64,000 nt of DNA, from NCBI RefSeq assembly GCF_052857255.1, contig NC_135497.1, positions 343,892,183 to 343,956,182 on the forward strand, written 5' to 3'. Of the stretch, positions 55,890 to 64,000 are shown one piece after another. The notes under the pieces were generated by a model, which did no database searches, was not told where the DNA came from, and worked only from the letters and a program-made list of their open reading frames with translations. The stretch's first letter is position 1; each line of letters starts with the position of its first letter. The position numbers were made by a program, and so were the translations under genes. Source of the DNA: Amblyomma americanum (Eukaryota > Arthropoda > Arachnida > Ixodida > Ixodidae).

Positions 55890-58260
55890 GCGGGATGACT
55901 AGGATTTAAGCAGCTGGGGACAAAATTTTGCAATTGGCATTATTACTAATTGCGTTTTAGAATCTCTGAAAATGTACTTAGCGGTGGAGTGTGCAATTGC
56001 ATCCAGAGAATCTGTGTATTTTGGAATAGACGCAGTGACGATGCAGTGACGATCAGGTTTTGCAATACGTCTACGGCGGCTAACGTGAAAGCTGTGGGTT
56101 TGAATATACTCGGTCGCGTATAAGTAAACTGGAGGAGTATGAGGGTTAGCAGAGCCTTGGCTCTAGCATCCCGTCTCGCTCTTTCATGCTCCATGTGGAT
56201 GTTTGTTGGAAGTGGTAGGATAGAGATTATAAATGACAGCAGTACAAAATTTTCGCGTGTCCGTGATATAGCCGGGGAGTTTGATTCTATTCAGGCGCAA
56301 AAATATTAGACCTTTTAAGTTGGTTAGAGCCTACTGCGTTGACCTATGCAGTGCTGTTCTACAAGCTCTGCGTTGTTGTGCACCCCTAGTTGAAGGAGTT
56401 CCTCTGTGGGCGTTGATTCAGGGATGAGGAGAGAAACGTTGTCGCCAGTGCGGATGAGTATGTTGAGTTGCTCGGTTTCCGTTTGTGTGCGGTCTCCGTT
56501 GGTGAGCGCATTACCGAAGGAATTCTAGAAAGATCTCGCCCTAATGGGGTAAGAGTAATGCTAAAAAGAAGCGAGGATAAAAGCATTTATTAGAAGGAAA
56601 CCATTTATGAACGCAAATTTTTCGTAAGATGTAAGAGTTCTCTGTAGCAATAAATATATCCGACGATCACCGGACGCTCGTCCCGTAGTTTTCTTTTCAA
56701 AAGAAAGATTTTGCTACATATCGAAATAATAGACCATTACCTCCAATATTTTTTTAACTGTTTCAAAAATGTTTATAGTTTTCAAACATTTTTCCCAAGA
56801 GAGCTGGACTTGATTGCTCATTGGGTTTCTTTTGGTTCACAGCAGCAAACTCCTGTCTGCGAGAGCCCATGTTTAGGTCTCTTAGTGATTTTTAAATGGA
56901 AGAGCGAGCAAAAGCCATTGTCAGGTACGACGCAAAGATAGCTCTGTTGATGTGAGGGAGAGCGGGATTGAGCACATCCTTCTTAATCTGTAACGCGGCG
57001 TCTTGAGCTGGGAGTCCCACTCGGAAGCCAAGCATGGTGGAGGCAGAGTTTTCTTTCTTCATGTAGCGTCTAAGGCGATTTACGATCACCTGCTCCACGA
57101 GTTTGTCGGTGCATACAAATGAGAGAAATAGGCATCATATTCCTAAGGTCTAAAGGCTTGTTTGGCTTGTGGATGGAGGTTACTTTAGCTGATTTCCATT
57201 CCGGGAACAGCTGCTTTGCTCCTTACATTTATTCCTGTAACTAGTGAGAGCGGCCATGGTTTGGTTTGGCTTATAGGTGTTTGGAACACCAAGCTGAATG
57301 GTGGGTTCCTATGTAGGTCGGTGATGATTCCTGTCTTAATTCAGAGAAGTATATGGCTTTAAGAGCTGTTTGAATGCCTTGCCCTTGTTTCTCTGCCATG
57401 CAGGAGAGTGATTCCATTATTATTTTTCCGAAGGATAGGAGCATGGGTTTGAAATATGGCAGAGGAGGGGCCTAGAGTTGATGTGTAGAGTGCCGTCTAG
57501 TCGGTTGCATAACCTATTCCATTGCTGAGACTCAAGCTCGGTCGTGTATTCATAGCACAGCTGGATCGTTTCTACCATTGTCCGTTTTAATTTGTAATTA
57601 TCTTTTATCTGAAATGTGATTTCGCGGAATACCGACAGGCGTCTCAGTGCTGCAGTAGCCTGCTGTCTACTGGGCCGCCATTGTGTTCTGCCTTGACCAA
57701 TTTTTCACTAAGAGTTACGTCTCGTTGGAGCTTAAAGCGCAGTGTTTGTGGTCCTGAATTTCTCTTGTCGGGTTTTAGTCTCAAATTTTGCGTAACTTGC
57801 CGCAGTCAACAATAGGTATAAGTAGATCTGCTGTAGTAAACTTTCACATGGTAGCGTATTTGGATGTAATGATCGCTGCCGAGGCTGACTGTCATGCGAG
57901 TCCAGTTAGCTTTTCGAATGTTCTGAGTAAAAGTAAAATCTGGACTTGTATTTCTTCTCACACCGTTGCCAGTGCGTATGGCCTCAATTCACTCAGTGAC
58001 TAGGGTACGTCTGTTTTGCTGAATGTATTGAGAGATTGGTGCCCTTGTGAGTATTCCCATTGTATGCCCAATCGACGTGTGGTAGATTAATATCACCCGT
58101 TACCACAATGCGAGTGAATCCTCTTATTTGGATGGCCCTGTCCAGGGTTTCGATCACAAAAGTGCGGTCGTCTTTAGGATTGAATGGGTATTTAAAAGAA
58201 AAAAAATTAGAGGGGTCACTTCAGCTCCCCTTAAAGGGATGAGTCCATGGCCAGTGGGTT
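55890..58260 (-). pseudogene. I-type LINE ORF2 relic (endonuclease, RT, RNase H), reverse
   Basis: From 58260 downward: KDDRTFVIETLDRAIQIRGF and VTGDINLPHVDWAYNG (endonuclease GD.N..H..W box). RT follows: SAKVTSIHKPNKPLDLRN, EQVIVNRLRRYMKK and LGFRVGLPAQDAALQIKKDV. Motif A has decayed to YLTMAFARSSI, which lacks the catalytic Asp. Motif B-like LLSSLLFSITLTPLGRDLSR is at about 56570. Then HERARRDARAKALLTLI and VYLYATEYIQTHSF (RNase H start) and FRDSKTQLVIMPIA (SDSKTA-like). Nearly the whole ORF2 is traceable across many frameshifts. It is an inactive, ancient copy. Confidence 0.8.
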
Positions 58261-58379
58261 TATTTCCTTATATGCAGAAGGTTGTTCTGCACTTTACATT
58301 TATAGATCCCGTGGTGTCTTCATACCACGCCTTGTGCAGCATTGCAATGCTTAAGCGATGGGCCGCTGCTCTGCGATGG

Positions 58380-59400
58380 CCGATGCTCACATGGCTGGGT
58401 CTTACGCTAGGTCAGTCATCGCACCTCGACTACTGCTACCGAGCTAGCCGCTCTGCTAGCAGCATTCACTTACATTCTTCAACAACCCCCAAAAGCGTGG
58501 AATATTTTCAGTAATTCTCTGGCTGCATTACCATCCATAAATCATCAGGAAGCCTTCAACAGCTGATCATCGATGACTTAAACAGATACCACTCTGAAGC
58601 CTGTGAACTTGGCCATCGTGTTGTGTTGCAGTGGTTACCCGCTCACTGCGCCCTTGCAGGCAACGATCACGCGGACGGTGCAGCGACGTCGGAGCATGGC
58701 GACACCACCTTGCTGCTACCTATACCGTTTTCTCGCAGTGGTATCACGAGACTTCTATCTACAAAATCCTGGAACAAGCAACGCTTTTTGTGGTGTGGTC
58801 CGCAACATCAATACAGGCCCCTTCTTCGTATTGACCCCACTTGTGCCTTTCGCATGCCACGCAATATAACTAGACGTGATCATAATTGCCTCCACCCAAT
58901 TTGCCTAGACGTTGCTTTCACTAAATTCTGTTTACATAAAATTGGTGCAATAATTAGCCCTCTGTGCCCCACACATGGTGTGCCCGAGTATCCGTCACAT
59001 TTGATCTCCCACTGCAAACGCTTCAACAATCATCGCAAGACCCTTTTAAGTGCTTTAGAACTCCGACAGGATGGCGCCGTGCTCATCTAGCATGTCCTTG
59101 GACCCTGATTTTCTGGAACGCGGCTTCGGGTGTGCGCGGGACAAAATAATTTCTAGTGTTCCTAAAAGACACAGGTTTGGTGGACATTGTTTGATAATTT
59201 TGTGTGTGCGCGTCTGTTTGTGAGTGCGTAAGTGTGCTTGATTTCACCATTAGCCTTTCTTTTTCTTTTTTCCTTTTCTTTTCAAAATCTTTTTCTCTAC
59301 CCTTATCTTCTTTTACCCTCATCTGGAGTAGCATGCCAGGCCGACAACCAGGCAGGCATCTCCTATTTTATTAAAGTTCTTTTCCTTCCTTCCTTACGCG
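58380..59400 (+). pseudogene. RNase H and C-terminus of another LINE, forward, with 3' end
   Basis: Forward frames give TELAALLAAFTYILQQPPKA, then IFSNSLAALPSI (FSDSKAAL-like, with Asp changed to Asn), VVLQWLPAHCALAGNDHADG (late RNase H box, His and Asp kept) and SGITRLLSTKSWNKQRF. A CCHC-like tail SPLCPTHGVPEYPSHLISHC and ALELRQDGAVLI end at a stop near 59090. The 3' region reads GGAGTAGCATGCCAGGCC and ends around TATTAAAGTTC. RT is absent. It is oriented against the reverse-strand LINE directly to its left. Confidence 0.8.
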
Positions 59401-59433
59401 GCCCAGGATGGTCTTCCCTACTGACCAAACATT

Positions 59434-59640
59434 AACTGCCACCTGGCACGGTGGGCAGGTCGCTCGCTATACGGCGGACAAGTTGTGGTGACGCCACAGG
59501 GTCACGTGACCTAAGAGTCTCACCTCTATCCCAGGCTCCTCTGTGGGGACTACCTGCTAAAACCATGCCCGTGATTTATCGCTCACAACGGCGACAACGA
59601 CGAGAGGGGTTTTTTGGAGAACGGGGCCTTTAGAGCTATT
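59434..59640 (+). repeat. Dispersed repeat A, copy 2
   Basis: Resembles 2845-3010 (CTGCCACCTGGCACG, GACGCCACAGGGTCACGTGA, CCAGGCTCCTCTGTGG). It adds CCATGCCCGTGATTTATCGC and ends near GCGTTAATAA. No protein is encoded. Its family is not named here. Confidence 0.5.
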
Positions 59641-59877
59641 GCGTTAATAAGTAGCTTGTCATGTAAGACGCGGGAGGACCTCGAGAAGATAGCATCTGTA
59701 GTAGACGTCGGAGTGATCGTGAGCTATATACGCTGGTATTACAGCACCGCACAGGTTGTCTCCATTGCTCAGAAAGTCCATTTTTAAATATTCTGGTTCA
59801 CCTGCGGTGGGAGGGACTGCATAATATGTTATCCGGTGTGCCCTTCATTTAATTTACTTCTACATAAAAAGACAGTT
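59641..59877. other. Unassigned DNA
   Basis: No recognised feature. Confidence 0.3.
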
Positions 59878-60285
59878 TTAATTTAAAAACACCCATATAT
59901 ATGTATCCACGTCTCCCACAACACACCTGCGCCTCTTTTTCCTCCATATACTGTTTTTATTATCCACCTCCAGGCTCACATTCGCTTCACTGAGACGTGA
60001 ATACAGGCCCTCCTCAAAAGTAATTCGGGTACTTACGAAATTTTTGCTGCTTTTTTTGTCAAACTGTTTCGCACCCTTCCAGGTATCTAGAGAGAACCGT
60101 TGGGCTTGAGGACATTGCAGTGTAATGTGTGGCATATGAAGACTTTTAAGGCAACAAAAATGTGCACAATATAAAGGTGTTTGAAAGAAATGGTTGTCAT
60201 TGAATGTTACTCTCGAAAAATGTAAGTCAGCGGGAACTGAAGCACATAAAGGTGTTTTATATGAACACGCTATTTTTACTCAAAA
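59878..60285 (-). other. Unassigned 135-codon open frame with Cys/His cluster
   Basis: The reverse frame is open from about 60285 to 59878, further than its first internal Met (60135). It reads ACSYKTPLCASVPADLHFSR, then TFNDNHFFQTPLYCAHFCCL, HMPHITLQCPQAQRF and WKGAKQFDKKSSKNF. Cys and His residues cluster in a way that could bind zinc, as in LINE ORF1 knuckles or THAP-like domains, but I cannot match a family. No Met exists at the true 5' end, so it may be an internal part of an element. Confidence 0.35.
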
Positions 60286-61369
60286 TGCTGCTGATCGATT
60301 GTTACAATCCACAGAAGAGCTCAAGTGTGATTCATTCAGTAGTCTAGAGACAGTCTTCTAATTGACGCAGGGATACAATTTTCTTCTACTGATGATTTAT
60401 CAAATGAAAATAATAATCAAAGAACCGACTTTCCCGGTGCTGGTCCAAGCGAGGATCTTTAATAAGAAGGAAGGCCAGCGGCTCCACCTGATACGCTCTG
60501 CAAAGAACAGAAGAGAATGGCTTGCGCTGAAGAACGAAGGAGGGTTGTTCGCATTGCGCTGCTTGAGAAATCGCTATAACAAACGAAGAAGCCGATAACG
60601 CTCCAGTGTTTCACCTTCAGAGAGTGTGCTTTCGCTGCGTTGACTATGCGGTGGCTCAGAAGCAGATTATGCTGTGCTGCTCAAGGCGGGGCCGCGCGTT
60701 TCATTTCCCGGGAGAAGAATTCATGGGAGAAGAAGATGTAGCCCTGGGTCATTTCAGCTACTTGACGTAAGCGTCGCTTTCAACTTTCTTCATCGTCAGT
60801 GAACACCTGTAGTGCCAAGCTTATCTGCTAAAAACAAAACCACGAAGGGCGAGATAAGACCCGCCAAGGCCTACGAAAATCTGATCACAAGAGTTGCTAC
60901 CACGAAAACTCTTCATCGGTGATCTCTCTCCAGAAACCACCAACCACCCCAACAAGACAAAAAAAGAGCACTCGATGGCGCGAATATTCGCCTTAGCCGC
61001 TGAACTAGTCTAAAAAATGCACACCCGTGTGTACGAAGTCAAGTTCTCATTTAATCAATAATAATGACGCTACTAGAGAGATCGTGTCAATAAGCATTGT
61101 GTGCCTGATCAGATTAAGCTGAAGAGGCCGTCCAGCCAACCAAACTTCTCGCCCTGATTAAATTCGAAAAGTGATTGCGGTGGTCATACCTTATCATGGC
61201 AGACACCGTACCCGTCAGAAGGCATGCACATTCACTCCCACGTTCACCTGGGTCACAATTCATTTTAGAGAGGTAATTCTCCAGGAACCGCACAGATCAA
61301 AAGTCCACAAGTCAACATAATTCGCAATTTTACCACCATGCACCACTCATGCGGAAGGAGCGGGGTGAA
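60286..61369. other. Unassigned DNA
   Basis: A forward frame at 60362-60598 (78 codons, Arg/Lys-rich) has no known motif. GC content rises near 60650-60700. No repeat was recognised. Confidence 0.3.
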
Positions 61370-61470
61370 GTCCCCAGTGCCACCGGGTACCAACCAGTGA
61401 TACAATGGGTACATTCTTTAGCCTGGCCTGCTTCTCGGTTTACCTTGTGTGACATGCTTGGAAAATCAGT
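61370..61470 (+). mobile_element. Degenerate SINE fragment (family 3), forward
   Basis: CCCAGTGCCACCGGGTACCA and CCAGTGATACAATGGG, then TAGCCTGGCC, match the segment after the tRNA-like head of the 50631-50840 SINE (reverse strand there). The head and the 3' half are missing or too diverged to see. Confidence 0.55.
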
Positions 61471-62699
61471 CTCTCACCTCACCTCTTGTAAGCGAGAAGG
61501 CGGTTTTGGACCCCGCTGCCCTTTCGCCACCAAAATTCAACATCATCATTGATTTCAGCAACTTCCGGACGAAAATGGGACTGGGACCAACCGTGAAAGT
61601 TGTATGCATAACGGTGTTCATCCAGATTACAAGCTACGATGAACCTCGCTTCTCTGCAACTCTGAGAAGCAACAGTATTATCATCTGGGCGAGTTCAACC
61701 GCTGATAGGTTGCAACTGACAGCAGTGCCATGGGCGAGGAAAAGTAATGAAATCAACTAAAATGCTGTGATTTCAGCATTTTTTATATGTCCTCAGACCT
61801 GTTAGACGTTCGAATACGTCCCAAATGCGAGCGAAGGAGCATGTCTAAAGCAAGCAATCAGTGGAGTAGGCAAGACTATCTCAAACACTTCTTTACTGAG
61901 AAGTGCCAGCTCCATGCGGTTGTGCGCGGCGCTCTGTGCAAGTCGCCATTTAGGCGGTGCTGTTCAAGACTCTTACCACTTGTCGACGCTGGCTCCACGT
62001 GAGAAATGGGCCCCAGATAAGAGCTGTTTCGAGGGTCGTCGTGCATGCCCAACTGACCGTGAAGTCATGGAACTGATTCCTGCGATGACTGGGCGAGGCA
62101 CTGCTTGCAACAGGAAAGCTCAAGTGGCAGTGGTGGCGTAGGGTACCGCGCATGCTAGATAGTTTGCACTGCACACGGCGAATGAGCCATCGTCATATCC
62201 TGCACAGAGGGATAAAACAGGATATTTTAGCATTTTATGAGGACCTAAATCAATAACGAAGATCATCAAGCCATTTATTTGACCCGTGGGACTGTGTGTG
62301 TGACAAAAAAATGTATGTTTTCGTCCAGTAGTGACATATCAGTTCAAGAAGGCGAAGAAAGCTGTGGCATACGGTTGTTCTACTTCTTGAACATTAATGT
62401 AAAGTTTGCAGAAGGTCATCAACTGAAATTAATTTTCACGTTAACGACCCATAACTTACTTTTCATAGTTGCATAGAAAACGCTGCGCCGGTGGCACTAA
62501 TCCCATCGATTGCACATTGATGCATCCTGTTTCGCTTATGCTGGGAGCTAAAAGAATGCGTTTTAATAGTCCGACGCGCACTCCTCATTCTGCGCATTGG
62601 AAGAGAAGGGATCAGAGAGCTCGTTACTGGGACCCTTGAGGTTCTAGTGGACCGTCTGTCACACACAAGAGATTAGTAAAATGCTCAGACCATCCTGTG
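61471..62699. other. Unassigned DNA
   Basis: Frames up to 103 codons (forward, 61449-61760) have no recognised motif. AAATGCTG and CAGCATTT near 61760-61783 form a small 8-bp hairpin. Confidence 0.3.
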
Positions 62700-64000
62700 A
62701 CGATTCACGTTTTATATTTTTATTTATTTACCTACAAATATACTGCAGAAATTTTTGTTGCCCCAGCAGTAGGGACAATGAAAAAACCTTTCAACAACAA
62801 TACAATTAAAGTAGTGTTAAGAAAGAAACAAACGTAAGCAACACATTAAAGTACACATAGCACTGTACAAAAGAGCAACAAATTTGAACCAACCAAGAAC
62901 GGACGCTTTATTTCAGACACAAAATTGGTTGACTCGAAAACACTAGGTTCTCGTAAATTCCACTCAGCCGCCGTGCGGGAAAAAAAACTGTTCTTGAACG
63001 ATTCTGTGCGACCGAAAACAGGTTTTAAAGAGCATTTATGACTGTGGCTTGTCCTGGAACTGAGGGGCTTCACTTGCTTAGAGATAACTACTTTCAATGT
63101 AGCTGTCAAACACTGGCGAAAAATGAAGGTCTGCTAATCTTTCCGCATACCTCTAGTCTAGGAATATTGTTAAGTTCATCAGAGACGTTGTAGAATCTTG
63201 CCTCTTATATTTTGAAAAAATAAATCTGACATCTTTCCTCTGAACATTTCCTAATTGCTGTATATCTTTTTTTTAGGTGAGGATCTCTCCCAACTGCCGC
63301 GTATTCCAGTTTCGAAAGTAAACATGTCTTGTAAAACAGAAGCATAGCACTTATTGGGAGTTTTTAATTTTCTCTTAGGCAACAAGAGCTTAGGTAGGGC
63401 AGAATTTAACATATCGGCTAAGTGATCAGACCAATAGAGCTTGTTTGTAAACAAGATACCTAAAATCTGTATTTGGCTACTTGAGAAACAGATATGTCAT
63501 GTAGAAATTATGTGAAAGTACTAATACACTTCTTCCAACTTACTCTTAGAAGCACTGATTAGTCTGCATTTAGGACCATGCCGCAACGCCGCACCACTCA
63601 CTGATACTAAGAAGAGTTTCTTGCAAGGCAACGTATCATATGACATTATTTTTTTTCAAAAAGTACAATCATCTGAGAACAGCCTAAGAGTGACATCTTG
63701 CGAACAGCCTAATGGTGGCATATTGCGCACAGTATGCAATAAATTGTTTACATAAATAAGAACCAAAAGTGTTCCCAGCGCACTGCCCTAGGGCATTAGA
63801 GGACACTGGAAGCATTCCAGATGTTTTCCTTTTATTATTTCAACGAATTGTTTCCCTTTTTGCAGATAAGTTCTCACCCAATGGACAATAGATAAGAGCA
63901 GGGCAAGCAACTCTGGCTAATGAATCAGTTTTGCATGAAGCACCTTGTCGAAGGCCTTGCTGAAATCTACGCATTACATACCAATTTGACAAGATCTATC
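62700..64000 (-). pseudogene. CR1-like LINE RT to 3' end, reverse, cut by window edge
   Basis: From 64000 downward: VDFSKAFDKVLHAKLI (motif A, 63935-63975, Asp kept), GSALGTLLVLIYVNNLLHTV (motif B), RLFSDDCTF (motif C, 63665-63685, usually FADD). Then LYWSDHLADMLNSALPKLLL and QQLGNVQRKDVRFIFSKYKR (post-RT, as Q..ARFI...Y). The end reads CSLKPVFGRTESFKNSFFSR and TAAEWNLREPSVF, the typical NSFFP.T...WN..P tail. The 3' tail near 62720 is AATAAATAAAAATATAAA on the reverse strand. Many frameshifts occur. Upstream parts lie outside the window. Confidence 0.85.

Overview
The window looks like a gene-poor, repeat-dense stretch of an arthropod nuclear genome. I found no intact host gene. The most likely source is a hard tick (Ixodidae). 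This is inference: the tRNA-headed SINEs, the RNase H-bearing I-type LINE relics and the repeat mix match what I recall of tick genomes, and no search was run. Bacterial signs (operons, dense ORFs, ribosome binding sites) are absent.

Layout. 1-8 kb: AT-rich DNA with short tandem duplications, two inverted-repeat pairs (4.12/5.39 kb and 6.02/6.55 kb), a SINE and a dispersed repeat. 8-12 kb: a decayed forward LINE with ORF1, endonuclease and reverse transcriptase (RT). 12.1-15.1 kb: an RNase H LINE relic facing left, then related sequence facing right that carries an apparently perfect 537-bp tandem duplication. 16.7-18.2 kb: the ORF1/ORF2 junction of an I-type LINE. 18.2-19.2 kb: a GC-rich LTR-like block, followed by a SINE. 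20-23.8 kb: a fairly complete reverse-strand CR1/L2-like LINE. 26.3-27.9 kb: a satellite of about 134-bp monomers, each with two palindromic motifs. 29 kb: a 333-nt (CAGA)n tract.

32.6-46.5 kb: LINE ends (32.6, 37.7, 42.4, 44.2 and 45.4 kb), SINEs (38.7 and 45.9 kb) and a 324-bp foldback element next to the 45.9-kb SINE. 47.3-47.9 kb: a 42-bp minisatellite that reads as a 14-residue peptide repeat on the reverse strand. 48.1-49.2 kb: the integrase end of a Ty3/Gypsy element. 53.3-55.6 kb: a CACGTG cluster, a tRNA-like element and a Tx1/L1-type LINE. 55.9-59.4 kb: two I-type LINE relics in opposite orientations. 62.7-64 kb: a CR1-like LINE running off the window.

The coding sequences do not form a pathway; they are relics of independent insertions. 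Almost every recognisable domain carries stops or frameshifts, so reading them means stitching frames. Clade names rest on domain order and remembered motif style. I found no convincing new biological system. The best candidates for follow-up are the palindrome-bearing satellite, the 42-bp coding-like minisatellite, the foldback element and the perfect 537-bp duplication.
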